Shown here piece after piece: positions 35,061 through 45,608 of a DNA stretch of 64,000 nucleotides. A program made the position numbers and the translations under genes. The stretch is from Platerodrilus igneus (Eukaryota; Arthropoda; Insecta; Coleoptera; Lycidae): the NCBI GenBank assembly GCA_036346225.1, contig JARFIW010001108.1:5602501-5666500 (forward strand). Direction: 5' to 3'. Position 1 is the stretch's first letter, and each line of letters begins with the position of its first letter. A model generated the notes under the pieces. It ran no database searches. It saw only the letters and a program-made list of their open reading frames with translations, and was not told the DNA's origin.

Positions 35061-35103
35061 GGATTATTATTATTATAATTTTTATTAATATTATTATTAT
35101 TTG
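35061..35103. repeat. (ATT)n microsatellite
   Basis: Short ATT/TTA-rich simple repeat where the R2-like LINE stops being recognisable and before the Gypsy-like region begins. Confidence 0.75.
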
Positions 35104-35296
35104 TGGAAACAACGACAAACCAAATAAGTCGCAAGTATTATATATAAATTACGGGATAAATTGTTGAAATAAGTGCAACGCAGCGTGCAAATAAACAAGA
35201 TGCACGCTTAAAACAACCGTAATGAATAACAAACTGGTCCAGCAAACACAGAAATACACGAGAACCGTCTGAATGTACAATACAAACAAACCGCAG

Positions 35297-35305
35297 TATA
35301 AAAGG
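35297..35305 (+). promoter_or_regulatory. Candidate TATA box of the Gypsy-like 5' LTR
   Basis: TATAAAAGG within CAGTATAAAAGGAGC, about 170 bases upstream of the first gag-like codons. The position fits an LTR U3 promoter. Confidence 0.5.
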
Positions 35306-35467
35306 AGCTCCAGGTATTAGAAAAAATTATCTCTTATTTTTCTCTTTTTAAGAACGCGGAAATTTGGTTTAGTATAGTTGAAGCGGAAATAGAGACGTTC
35401 GAGGAGTTTGAGAAAAATTTTTGAACTATTACTAGGGATATAAGAGCAATATAAAGTTAGGGATAAT

Positions 35468-35830
35468 TTATTAATGGGAAAATTCAATGGCGACTATGGA
35501 CAGACAAAGAAACAATACGTCATACAAAGATTTAGCGTCGCAACACAATTTGACCCTCTACTGGATGACAAACATATCTTGAGATATTTATCCAAGAATT
35601 TTGAGCAATAGGCAAGACAATACATTCCACTGCTAGACATAGCTAATAGGGATATTTCCTTGGAGTACCTCAGGAGACACGATAGCTTGGGATAAGGACT
35701 ATGAACGGAAAACAGGAACAAGGGCAACCAAATAAATAACTCTAGATTAAACTTGAACACAGGACGACAGAACATCTGGACAAATTTTAAGATGACAGAC
35801 GCCAAAACATACAGATACAGGTGTAATCAT
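35468..35830 (+). pseudogene. Gypsy-like gag fragment
   Basis: The frame around 35478 gives GKFNGDYGQTKKQYVIQRF, and another frame gives FDPLLDDKHILRYLSKNF (about 35550). Both are the kind of helical gag segment found in Ty3/Gypsy elements of insects. Stops at about 35608 and 35690. The following Lys/Arg/Thr-rich stretch (35753-36013) may be the remains of the nucleocapsid part. Confidence 0.55.
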
Positions 35831-36124
35831 GATCTTGACAGAGACACGGGTCATAGAGAAAATACGGAACATAAACATACCAGAGAAAATTCAACGCAGA
35901 AACAAGCTAGGGAATTACAAACCAGGAACAAATTAGGGAAACACAAGACCGCAACGCAGGACAGAAGATACGTTAAGACACACGAACCAAACTGCATACG
36001 CGGACATAGTTAATCGACCAGGATGAACGCGACAGGATTTTTAATCAGAGCGAGCCATGTAATACCTTCAAATGCGAACATTAGCAAGAGTTTATGAAAT
36101 GATACGGAAAATGTACAAGAAACT

Positions 36125-36235
36125 AGTTATAGAAATGTATTTCCGATTATAAAAATAGTTGTTGAAGATAAGGTGGTCGAAACGTTAGTTGACACTGGGG
36201 CAGAAGTCGGTTTAGTCTCTGGAGTTTTATAATGC
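36125..36235 (+). pseudogene. Gypsy-like aspartic protease fragment
   Basis: The frame reads SYRNVFPIIKIVVEDKVVET followed by LVDTGAEVGLVS. DTGA is the catalytic motif of retroviral-type proteases, preceded by the expected hydrophobic strand. It runs into a stop just before the SINE's target duplication. Beyond the SINE the frame continues as VEKNNLIMPSNKSLVT. Confidence 0.85.
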
Positions 36236-36253
36236 AACATAAAAATCTACTGC

Positions 36254-36267
36254 GGTAAAATATATCT
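36254..36267. repeat. SINE target-site duplication, left copy
   Basis: GGTAAAATATATCT, repeated exactly at 36521-36534. Confidence 0.92.
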
Positions 36268-36520
36268 AAGGTCCCGAATTCAAATCCCGACACGGTCCGC
36301 TTGAAAAATGATAAGCGAGCATTTTTCACAAAAATACGCCCTCGTTCGGATGAGAGATAGAATGGAAGTCCCGTGTGTGTTTTATAACGCACGTTAAAGA
36401 TTCCTACCTTGCGTGGAACAGCAAGGGTTCGGTAAAATTCAAAATTGTTCAGGTAAACAGAACTCGCTTCCTGGCCAATGTAGTACCTTCGGGTGGAGCA
36501 TTAAAAAATAACATGTAGGG
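36268..36520 (+). mobile_element. tRNA-derived SINE, copy 1
   Basis: 253 bp between perfect 14-bp target duplications. It begins close to a B-box-like motif (GAATTCAAATCCCGAC, RNA polymerase III type II promoter). It shares a long body with 58663-58925: AAATACGCCCTCGTTCGGATGA, GATCCCGTGTGTG-like, CTCGCTTNCTGGCCAAT, and the end AACATGTAGG. The missing A box suggests a 5'-truncated copy. It is inserted in the Gypsy-like element. Confidence 0.9.
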
Positions 36521-36534
36521 GGTAAAATATATCT
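36521..36534. repeat. SINE target-site duplication, right copy
   Basis: Second copy of GGTAAAATATATCT. Confidence 0.92.
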
Positions 36535-36899
36535 GTAGAGAAGAATAATTTGATAATGCCAAGTAATAAAAGTCTTGTTACAATTAATAACATAGTAATT
36601 TTGAATTTGAAAATAGAGAATGATGTAGAGCAACATGAATTTGTAATAGTAGCAAAGCTCAAGTTAAAATGTATAATAGGAGCGCATCTAATAAATTAAA
36701 AAAAATAAAGTTAATGCCGAGAGCAAACCTGTTGTAATAATTGGGGATTATTGTACGGGGTGGGATGATGAGTTAAGTATCGAAAAAACTTTCGATTGCA
36801 TTAAGATTAATTTTGTTGAAAATTAAAGGCGAAAAAGGTAGGGGTGAAGTAGGATCCTTAAACTCTTCTGTAAAGAATAAGGAGCAGGTTGTTTCTGTT

Positions 36900-37432
36900 C
36901 TACTTAAGTATCCAAACTTAATCGGTTCAGAACCAGGAATTGCTAAAGACTATGCGCATAAATTGGAAGTAGTCCAAAGCATATCCAATATCAGCGGCGT
37001 ATAGGAAACGGTTAATTTGGAAGTAAACAACATGCTGGAGCAGAGTATCGTAGAGAGATGGTCGACATATTTTGTAAATCCGCTTGTGGTGGTGAAGAAT
37101 ATCATTGTCCACCCACAATAGACTCCATGTTAGCTAGCTTAGGAGTGAAGGCAATATTTTCGTAGTTAGATTTAAGGAATTCATTTTGGTTGATTCCGTT
37201 AGAAAAAAAATCGAGAAGATGTACGGATTTTTCTGTTGATCGTAAAATCTATCAACTTAAAGTTGTTGCTCATGGCTTGTCTTTATCTACTGGACGTACT
37301 ATGCGTGCAATTCTTCAACCCCAACACAACACGGGACATAAAATTTTTCTTCGAAAAAGTGCACCGTTATCAGAAGTAATATTTATAAATAACAGTAGAC
37401 GTACTAAAAAAAGATATTTATTGATTTTTTAG
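36900..37432 (+). pseudogene. Gypsy-like reverse transcriptase fragment
   Basis: In mixed frames: NYxHKLEVVQS-like and RIGNG-like residues (36950), SIVERWSTYFVNPLVVVK (about 37047), PTIDSMLASLGVKAIFS (about 37110), LDLRNSFWLIPLEKKSR (37160; the LDLxxxFWQIPL palm block with its first catalytic Asp), and IYQLKVVAHGLSLSTG (37240), equivalent to the YQFxxxPFGL block. The similarity ends before the YxDD motif at about 37300-37430. Confidence 0.82.
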
Positions 37433-38124
37433 TAAGCCAATGCCACGATTAAGTAATTTTTGGTAAAAAGATAATTCTATCGCTTCTAAGTACTACGCAA
37501 AGTAATTCTATCTACCATACAAGCACCTTCATAAATATTACAAGTTTCACCCTAAATGATTTTAATTACACCAATAGAAAATTGTAGATAATACTACAAA
37601 GCCACTTTTTCTATTAATGCGTTCAATGGAAGTAATTGTTTTAATATAATTGGTTTGGAGCTGCCGAGTTAAGATTTGTGTCAATTTGGATTTTAGGTTT
37701 GAACCGGACGTCACATTGGTAACCTTATTTGTACTTCAATTCTTGAGAACGACGCCTGTATTGGGAAACTGTTTATCTGGATATAATTACTACAATCAAA
37801 GTCGGATTAGCTTATACATTTTATGTTTTCTCCAAAGGACCATTGGAAATGTGCATTGTGTATTAACTAATTTTAGAGTAATATTTTGTAAATTTCTTTA
37901 ATTCAATATTTATTTAGGAAATAATTTATAATAAATAGCAATTTACACAAGTTGTTGGCTAAAAGTTTTTTTTTATGTAATAGTTCAAGGTAAGAGTACT
38001 CTAAGCCTATGGTGTAATTATCTGTACACGCGGTAGTGTGAATAGATATTTCGTTAAATTTTGAATATTTTATGTGATTTGCTTTGCTTACTTATTTTGC
38101 TTCATTATGTGTTTTGTTCTTCTT
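37433..38124. other. No recognisable gene
   Basis: AT-rich. I looked for the rest of the Gypsy RT and for an LTR and found neither. Confidence 0.4.
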
Positions 38125-39960
38125 CTTTCGATTTCAGCCAACAATGGAGCACGTGAAATAACTTACGGTGATTATCTTTCTCCCTTCTTTCTTCTCTTCC
38201 AGTTCTTTTTCATTCTTTCTCCTTGTTGTTTCTTTCTTTCTTCTGTCCATTTTGCTCCAGTCTTTTTTTCCTCTTTCTTGAAAATCTTTGAATCTTCTAA
38301 CTTTTACTCTGAGTTTTTCTCTTCCTTCTATCCCTTTTTCGTCTATTTTCATTTCTTCCATGTCTTTTCTGATTTCCTTGATCCTTGTCATCTGTATCTT
38401 AGGATTTCTGTCGAAGTAATTCAATAGTCTCTTTGTTAATCTTTCATTATTCATTCTTTTAATATAACCGTAGAATAAAACTCTTCTCTTTCTCATTGTG
38501 TCTGTTATTTTCTCTGTTTTTGAATAAATCTCCTTATTACTTCTCAGTTTCCATTTTCCGTCTTCACATTTTGGTCTCAGGTTTCCGTAAAATTTTTCTT
38601 TTTTTTTTCTACCGCGTCTAGTTGTCTGACTGCGTTCAGTATAAGGCATTCTGAGGCATAGAGGCCCTCTGGTTTGATAACTATATTATAGTGTCTTATC
38701 TTTGCATTGATAGATATAGACTTCTTATTGTATATATTTTTTGTCAAGTGGAATGCTAGTTTTATTTTTCTTGCTCTTGATAGGATGGCTTCTTTGCCAA
38801 GGGCGTTTGGTTGAATTACTTCCAGGTATTTGAATTTGTTTACTCCCTTAATTTTCCCACATTTTGTTGTGATCTGCTTTGGTATATCTTTTCTATTGGT
38901 CATGTATTCTGTCTTTTATATATTTGTAGTCCAGTTTTTTCTACTGTCTTTTTCAATATATCAATTTGTCTCTTTGCATTTTCTAAGTTTTCTGCTAGTA
39001 CTGTCAGAACGTCTGCAAAAGCCAGACATTCAATTTCCAGATTATCTTTCTTTCTTCCTATTTTTATTTTAGGAATTCCTTGTTCTTCTATTCTTATCAT
39101 CCACTCTCTCATTACTTTCTCTAATACACAGTTGAAGAGTATTGGGAATAATCCATCTCCCTGTCTTACACTTGTTTTGACCTCAAAGGGTTCTGAAATT
39201 TCTCCCATAAATTGTACTTTTGATTTCGTGTTTGTTAGAGTATTTTTTATGATTGCGATTGATTTGTCATCGGCTCCAAATTCTTCTAATGTATTGAATA
39301 GTGTTTCTCTATCTACAAAATCGTATGCTTTTTTAAAATCAATAAATGTTACATGTATCTCCTTTGCTCTTAGTCTTCTGTACCTTACTATAAGTTTCAG
39401 GTTTAATATCTGTTCAGCACAGGATCTTCCTTTCCTAAATCCTCCTTATTTGTGGGTCTATTTGGAGCTCCCATCTATTTTGTAGTGCTTTGGATAGGAT
39501 TTTGTATGTTACTAATAGGAGTGAAATTCCGCGATAATTATTTGTACCTGATTTATCTCCTTTTATGTGTATTGGGTGGATCATAGCTGTTTTCCAATCT
39601 TCTGGTATTTACTCCGTTTCCTAGATATTTTTTATTATGTTATGTAGGCTTTGACTGTCTTGGTATCTACGTTTTTCCACATTTCTGCTACTAGCCAGTC
39701 TTCTCCTGAGGCTTTGTCATTTTTTAGTTCCTTATATTGAATTTCTGTTAAGTCTGGTGGTCTGGAGTTTTCAAATTTATAATTTGGATTTTGTTTTGGA
39801 AATTTTGTTTTTAGTTCTTCACAGTTTAATAGTTTTTTGAAGTATATTGCCAGTATTTTACAGTTTTCTTAGTTATTTAGGGCTATTTTCCTTCTTCGTT
39901 TTTGAAACGGTTTTATTGTAAATATTTGTTTTTCTTAGTTCTTGTGGTATTTAGAATACC
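38125..39960 (-). mobile_element. Decayed non-LTR retrotransposon (RT and C-terminal part), unclassified
   Basis: A minus-strand LINE without an endonuclease, 5'-truncated near 39960. It belongs to a different subfamily from the RTE copies at 45.8 and 55.7-59.3 kb. Confidence 0.82.
38134..39800 (-). pseudogene. LINE reverse transcriptase pseudogene
   Basis: Reading from high to low coordinates: KELKNDKASGEDWLVAEMW (about 39735), IPEDWKTAMIHPIHIKGDKS (about 39605), NNYRGISLLLVTYKILSKAL, GRSCAEQILNLKLIVRYRRL (about 39430), FIDFKKAYDFVD (about 39345, catalytic Asp present), VKTSVRQGDGLFPILFNCVL (about 39180), and AFADVLTVLA (about 39015), where the normal ADD is ADV, a single-base loss of a catalytic Asp. 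The thumb follows in frame 38903-38577 (KIKGVNKFKYLEVI, NKKSISINAKIRHYNIVIKP) and a Lys/Arg-rich C-terminus (38649-38134). Several frame changes. Confidence 0.88.
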
Positions 39961-40426
39961 AATTAAGTTAGATACAGTTTGTGTTTTACTGACTCAATAG
40001 CCGTAGTAGTGAATTTTTTTATTTAGGTAGAAGATTCTGCGACTGTGGGATAGAGGAGGAGACTACTAGTTCATAAGCAAAAGAAAATTGACGCTCAACT
40101 CAAAAGATATTTTGTAAGACTTACAATACCACGTCAGTTTTATTGACTCCCAATCGTGGAGCACATCTTCGTTAGGCTAACATCGCAACATTTTATTAGC
40201 GATTACGACAAAACTCGTTGAAAATTTCGTTTTGGCTTCGAGCACTTCTGACCTACACGCTTCCCGCGTAGGTCAGCAATATTGCTGGGGGTAGGAATGA
40301 AATATCTTTCGATTCGCTTGTAATATGCTATTACAGATTTAGATCTTAAGATTGTAACTGGGATTAATATTCTAGCATTTAGGTAACCTTTTAACATTTT
40401 CCATTGATATTGTAAACTTCAGCGGG
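39961..40426. other. No recognisable gene
   Basis: Spacer between the LINE and the hAT-like element. Nothing recognised. Confidence 0.4.
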
Positions 40427-40434
40427 CTTCTAAA
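40427..40434. repeat. 8-bp target-site duplication CTTCTAAA, left copy
   Basis: Repeated exactly at 43113-43120 outside the other end of the element. An 8-bp duplication is the hallmark of hAT insertions. Confidence 0.85.
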
Positions 40435-40449
40435 TAGGGGTGGGCGATA

Positions 40450-40615
40450 CGGGATTTTGCGTATCGAATATCGATACATATTCTATATCGATATGTATCG
40501 ATATATCGAATATCGATGCGTATCGATGCGTATCGATACGTATCGATGCGTATCGGTGCGTATCGATACGTATCGATACGTATCGATTCGTATCTATGCG
40601 TATCGATATGTATAT
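40450..40615. repeat. GTATCGATAC-type minisatellite, left end of the hAT-like element
   Basis: Twelve-base words such as GCGTATCGATAC and ACGTATCGATAC repeated about a dozen times with single-base variants. Each word is nearly self-complementary. Confidence 0.9.
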
Positions 40616-42652
40616 TGTAAAGAATTAATAATTTCTTGCTTGATTTTTTTATTACTAACTTTATCCTTGTGACTATCAGCTAAAAAAAATTACACCTTTA
40701 AATTTCCTAAACCCTAACCTGATATCACAAGGTCGAGAATTTCTTCTTATTAATGTAAGCCCAAGTTAAGGTTGGTTGGAGAATGGCTTGAGATAAAGAA
40801 AAACTCTTAAGACATAAACGGCTAGTCGAGTGTTAGCTCTGGGTAGATCATGAGCTTGGGTCATGGGTTGTTAAAAGACCAAAAATATATTTAATGAGCG
40901 CCACCGTATTTTTCAATACAATAACCAACAAAATTTAACTGTGCTTGTATAAGGGGAATGCGGAAACCTTATCTTAACAACCACTAACATAGCCATAAAA
41001 CCTGAATTTCACTCTTTAAAACACACTTACCAAGACCTCAAACACCAGATGTCATACAGATGTCTCGGCTTGACCTGTGGACAAACGAAGGTACAACATG
41101 AACACCATTTGTGTCCTCAAAAATATTTGCCAAAAATAAAATAATAGAATTTAGGCTACTAAAATATATACCGAGGGAATTTGTTTTCATCAAGCTCTAT
41201 TTCTAATCAGGGATGACTTGCAAAACTTTTTTTTTGAATTCTAAATAACAAAAAGTCATTCAAAACAAAATACATTCTATTTGGATAAATTTTCTGAATA
41301 TATGTAACTACAATATTTAAGTTTGTATCTTTATAAAATTTTCTCTTAATAATTTTCTAGAACAGAAACAGACTAGTGAAGTTTTGCATTCAAAATTAGG
41401 AAGATCTCTGAATGGATCTTTTCAATAAAATTTAAGTATATTGACTTGGAATTTCTAAGTTGCTCATAATACATAAATTTCTTTAAATCAATGAAGTACT
41501 TCGTTGACCTTTACAATAAAATTGAATTATCAAAGTGCTAATTTTGTAGAATGTAATTATTCTAATTTATTTTTATTTAACAGTAAATACGCGAATTTCA
41601 CATGGCGATGGAAAATGCAAGTTCATGACCTCAAAATATTTAAACATATTTTAAATTAAATTAAGATGGCATATGACGTGTAGATAGGGCAACTGAATCT
41701 ATGTTTTTTATATATCTGACATAAGATGTCATTTACAGCTTACTAAATGTACACTTTGTGTACGTGTAAACATTCTGACACACAATAGATTTGTTATTTA
41801 ATTTGCTGTTTCATTAAAAGCTTTTTACGTTACTCAAATTCTTAATGTTATATTCTTTATAGCAATTTAATTAATGTTCAAAGTGACTAAATCCTAAGGT
41901 ACACTCACGTGCTACAAAACTGCTTTGAACGAAAGATATAGGACCTTGACCTCAGCTGTCGGAAACTTCCATAACCATCAAAGTTCTTCGGAATACAACG
42001 ATTATATTACAAAACCAACGTCAGCTCGAATGAATTTTTTTAATAAAACTTAAGCTCCAAAATTTCCTTATTTGATGTTATTTATTGGTGAAGTTGAAAT
42101 ATACGCAACACATGTGAAATTGCCTTCTACGTTACTGCATTTTATATTAAATAAGACGTAACCATATATGTTCTTGCTTTAAAATATTGCCTTAAGAAAT
42201 TGTCTTAAGTTATTATCGGAGATATTGCATGTATTAATGATGTCAAAAGGGGCTTCCATCTTCTTAGGCCTGCAGGGATCAACTGAACTGCTCTGAGCGA
42301 AGCTTATAGAAAATCATGCTCACGCCACCGCTGTTAAGCTCGACTTCCAGACACCAAGAATTTATCAATTATTTTCTTTTCCTTACTCTGTTAGATGCCA
42401 CGTGTTTAAACACGACCATCTTGACTCCGCTTACTTGTAGAACAGCTTGCCCGTTCGAACGCTGATAATGAAGTGAACAAATTGACAACTCGAAAGAGCT
42501 TGGTAACTAACTTTAAAGCATAAACGTAAAAGAATCTATGTGTTATTATCAATTTTATGTATTAATTTCTATTGGACGGTAATTCACAAATTAAATATTT
42601 TAAATTATAGTTGTTTTATTTTTATTTTAAAGACTGAAGTGTAACTAGAAAA

Positions 42653-42655
<3 letters not shown>
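40616..42655. other. Interior of the hAT-like element
   Basis: AT-rich with many stops. A short LDLWTNEG-like reading near 41066 vaguely recalls hAT proteins but is too short to use. Confidence 0.35.

Positions 42656-42656
<1 letters not shown>

Positions 42657-42692
<36 letters not shown>
42657..42692. repeat. (TA)n microsatellite
   Basis: About 36 bases of uninterrupted TA repeat inside the hAT-like element. Confidence 0.9.
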
Positions 42693-42694
<2 letters not shown>

Positions 42695-43112
42695 CGATTC
42701 GTATCGGAACGTTTAGATGTGTAGATTAAGTTTACATATCGAGACGTAGCGATACGTATCGGTACGAATTGATACGCATCGATAATTTTTCTACTCTTTC
42801 TTTGGGAATAAAATCACAAGATCGTTTTAAAATAATGTATTTACTGACAATTCGATATTTCACTTAAGATTGTTTGTTATCAAAATAATTAAAGTTTCAA
42901 GTTTAATATTTGTGACATAAGTATATATGTAGGGGTGGGCAATACGGGATTTTGCGTATCGAATATCGATACATATTCTATATCGAATATCGATACGTAT
43001 CGATGCGTATCGATACATATCGGGTATCGATATATCGATATTAATTTTTCGCTGTATCGGGGGGGTTGATACGGGGGTCGTATCGATATATTGATACGCC
43101 GACCCAGCCCTA
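42695..43112. repeat. GTATCGATAC-rich right end with an internal copy of the left terminus
   Basis: A first GATACG-rich patch (42695-42786) is followed at 42932 by TAGGGGTGGGCAATACGGGA, which matches the first ~40 bases of the whole element. More TATCGATAC words follow up to the terminal CCCAGCCCTA. The 42932-43112 part alone would make a ~180-bp MITE, but it has no target duplication of its own. Confidence 0.85.
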
Positions 43113-43120
43113 CTTCTAAA
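43113..43120. repeat. 8-bp target-site duplication CTTCTAAA, right copy
   Basis: Matches 40427-40434. Confidence 0.85.
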
Positions 43121-43864
43121 CACGTTTACAGGGAATTTGAATGAACTAGGTTTAAAAATTTGGTTCAAAACAAGTCTTGAACATATTCCTAATTAAATTC
43201 CATTTCTCGAACAGCTACTTTTATTCCATACAAACCACTTAATATTTGAAATAATAGAGAAAACTAATTTCGTAGATATCAAACAAGATACCAAAAAAAA
43301 CACAACGCTACAATTCAAACAAAACGTTTTCTTTTCCAGTCAAATTTAATGATTACAAGATAATGTTCTTCCCTTAAACGTTAACCCTTTAAAAAAACAT
43401 TCGCGTAAATGCAATAATTACAGGAAAATATATTCCTAAACTTTCCAATTAAAAAACTTGTTATATATGGATGAGATAAGCTTGTCTTTGTAAATGAAAC
43501 TGCTAAATTAGAGAAAAACACTTTATTGTTTGAAGTTAAAGTATTTAAGCTAAAGCATCACCAACTACATAACGACTTTATTCTTATAACTGTTTGAATA
43601 AATAACTTTAATGTTTCGCAATTACCTACGACATAACGAACCATTTACTTTTTGCTCTTTTACCTTTATCAGCTTTATGTAACGATTTTATACCGGTATA
43701 TACGGGCATATACAGTCCACTTATATTCTTTAGCTTTCCAAATAGGATGCATGTTATACACTAGGTCTTTAGACTGTTTATAATAAGTTATTTTTTATCG
43801 GTAAATTAGTTTCCTTTAAATAGTTGATTAAATTAGTTATTGCTAGTTTATCGTTTGCAAACTG
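43121..43864. other. No recognisable gene
   Basis: AT-rich spacer; nothing recognised. Confidence 0.4.
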
Positions 43865-44245
43865 CAATGTTAAAGCTAAAATACTTTGACTGACTGCCTG
43901 GTCTTGAGGCTCCCGGAGTATTTATGTTATCCCTGCCCCTCACATGTCTGTGGGAACTTGCAGAGCTCATGCCTGCTTATTTCTTAATACTATTCATAAT
44001 ACATTGTAACAATCTTACTTTCTAGGTAATCGCGGTATCTTAACCGTCTGTGACCTGCACATGCAGTATCACTATCGTCTGGAATACATTTTATTGCATC
44101 CGTTCTCATAAACTGTTAATAACCTTTTTCTATTTATCCTTGAATTACATTGTTGTACTTGACTTAATAATTTCTTAATGATTTCTAATAATTTCCTAAT
44201 AGATTCCATTTTATAATAGATATAAAGATTGGGGAATACATAACT
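43865..44245 (+). repeat. Dispersed repeat family, copy 1
   Basis: Shares with 45222-45608 and 61126-61497 the ordered landmarks TGTTAAAG, GGTATTTATG or GAGTATTTATG, CCCTGCC, TAACCGTCTGTGACCTGCAC or variants, CAGTATCA, GGAATACA, TTATCCTT, and a GGGGAATACATAACT end. Unclassified: it might be an LTR-like or MITE-like unit, but I could not find matching terminal repeats. Confidence 0.85.
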
Positions 44246-45004
44246 TGTGCTAAATTGTCATTAGTTCTGAATTAATTTTACGTTACAAAAGGGATGTAAC
44301 AGAATGCACTAGCTAGCTTTCAGTGGTGAGGGATGGTTTTTATAAAAGCAAATGCGACCCCTTTTAGGGGTTTACAAGTAGTAACACTTCCACTGAATAG
44401 TCTGACATCTAACTGAAATGATCTTTAAGCTTTCTGTTTAATAAAAGCGTTGAGCACCAACCCACCTGGATTTCAGTTTGTCTAGAACATTGGTCGCCAA
44501 CCTTTTCAATGGGTTGAGCTACTTTGATAATTATGTAATAAACAGTGAGCTTCCTTTAATCTTAAGCGACGTAAGTCAACCTAAATGAAATAATGCGCAG
44601 TTTCTTACGTTTAATTCTACTTTAATAAATACCTTTAATTTAGGATTCTTTCTAAATATTTCCACGTTTCCGTTTCGATATTTTATGTAACTATCGGTTA
44701 AAGAAGACGCCCCTGATTACGTTTAGTACTCAAATAAATCGACTTGTTTGTAAAGCTCATCCTCATGCCGCTATAACATGTACTTTTTCAACACTCTGTA
44801 GAATGTAATTAGCGTATTTATATTAAGTCGAAGTAGTTCGATTTATCTTTATGGTTTGATACAAAGCTTTAAATATAACTCAGCTACCAACAAATTTTAT
44901 TTTCTAAAGAATATGTTCGCTCTACTTATGAAGATTAATAAAGTCCATGCATAACAACGACGTTAAAAGTGTTCTTTGGACATGTGTTACTCAGGTGTTT
45001 GGAT
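44246..45004. other. No gene; possible hAT-like left terminus at 44488
   Basis: CATTGGTCGCCAACCTTTT at 44488 looks like the left end of many hAT elements, but I find no matching right end. Otherwise AT-rich DNA. Confidence 0.35.
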
Positions 45005-45608
45005 CACTTTACTTTGGTCCTGCCTTTCGCCGTCATAACGTGAGTTACGTTTCGGGCCTTGGGAGCAATTTTTTTAAAAACTTTTTCAAAAACTTGTAAG
45101 AAATTTTTATTGCTTAAACAGAAATTAACATGGAATTTTGCCAAACACTTTAAATTATTCTAAGTCGAAATATAATATTAACTGGAGTTTAATTATGGTG
45201 AGTAGCCTAAGCAAAAGGTAATGTTAAAGCTGAAATACTCAAGACCGACTGACTGATCTGGGGCTCCCGGGGTATTTATGTTGTCCCCGCCCCTTACATG
45301 TCTGTGGGAACTTGCAGAGCTCATGTCTACTTATTTCTTAATTCTATTCATTATACAATGTAACAATCTTAATTTCTAAGTAATTGCGGTTGCTTAACCG
45401 TCTATGATCTGTCACCTGCAGTATCATTATCGTCTGGAATACAATGTATTGCATCCGTTCTCACAACTTGCTTGTGAACTTTCATTATCCTTTTTTAATT
45501 ATCCTTGAGATACAATGTTGCATCTAACTTAATAATTCTTTATAATTCTTAATAATTTCTAATACTTTTTATTAATGGTACATATAGATTGGGGGATACA
45601 TAACTCCT
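45005..45608 (+). repeat. Dispersed repeat family, copy 2 (longer)
   Basis: Core 45222-45608 matches copy 1. Upstream similarity to copy 3 extends to about 45045 (TTTCGGGCCTTGGGAGC against TTTTGGGCCTTTGGGAGC, and ATTATGGTGAGTAGC). Copy 2 and copy 3 therefore share a longer unit than copy 1. Confidence 0.8.

Larger units (their letters stand above)
20850..35062 (-). mobile_element. R2-like non-LTR retrotransposon (LINE), split by a BEL/Pao insertion
   Basis: The LINE lies on the minus strand in two pieces: 35062-32534 (coding body) and 21002 to about 20850 (last codons and 3' tail). The pieces join exactly at the GTACA target duplication of the LTR element. Minus-strand codons before the insertion end with KSVILDTC, and those after it read TITRKFLNA then stop, so the C-terminus is continuous only if the LTR element is removed. 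The tail ends in AT-rich words (AATAATTATAATAAT, minus strand). The left bound is approximate. The 5' end is truncated next to an ATT microsatellite at 35061-35103, so the copy covers only the thumb-proximal part of the linker through the end of the ORF. Confidence 0.85.
35105..37432 (+). mobile_element. Partial Ty3/Gypsy LTR retrotransposon
   Basis: A promoter-like segment with a TATA box, then decayed gag, Asp protease and the start of RT, in the correct order on the plus strand, ending abruptly at about 37430. A SINE (36268-36520) is inserted between protease and RT. The piece from 35105 (TGTGGAAAC) to about 35450 may be the 5' LTR, but no second LTR is present to prove it. RNase H and integrase are absent. 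Confidence 0.8.
40435..43112. mobile_element. hAT-like composite DNA transposon without recognisable transposase
   Basis: The left end TAGGGGTGGGC and the right end GACCCAGCCCTA are imperfect inverted repeats (9 of the first 11 bases), of the (C/T)AGGGGTGGGC type seen in hAT elements. The unit is 2,678 bp with 8-bp target duplications. Both ends are packed with GTATCGATAC words. The start sequence is repeated inside at 42932. The 2-kb interior (40620-42655) is AT-rich; I found no credible hAT transposase in it. It is therefore probably non-autonomous. Confidence 0.75.

Noticed and set aside
34552..35118. 188-codon His/Thr-rich frame on the minus strand
   Set aside because: The His-Thr run is just the translated AC microsatellite, and the flanking residues belong to the R2-like LINE; not a separate protein.
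38811..39485. 224-codon hydrophobic frame on the plus strand
   Set aside because: It is the shadow of the minus-strand LINE RT, which has clear motifs (FIDFKKAYD, VRQGDGL).
40440..40672. Frames rich in SIRIDAYRCV-type repeats
   Set aside because: Translation of the GTATCGATAC minisatellite; low complexity, not a real protein.
42932..43112. Stand-alone 180-bp MITE
   Set aside because: Its left flank does not repeat the CTTCTAAA seen on the right; the duplication partner is 2.7 kb away at 40427, so the longer unit is preferred.
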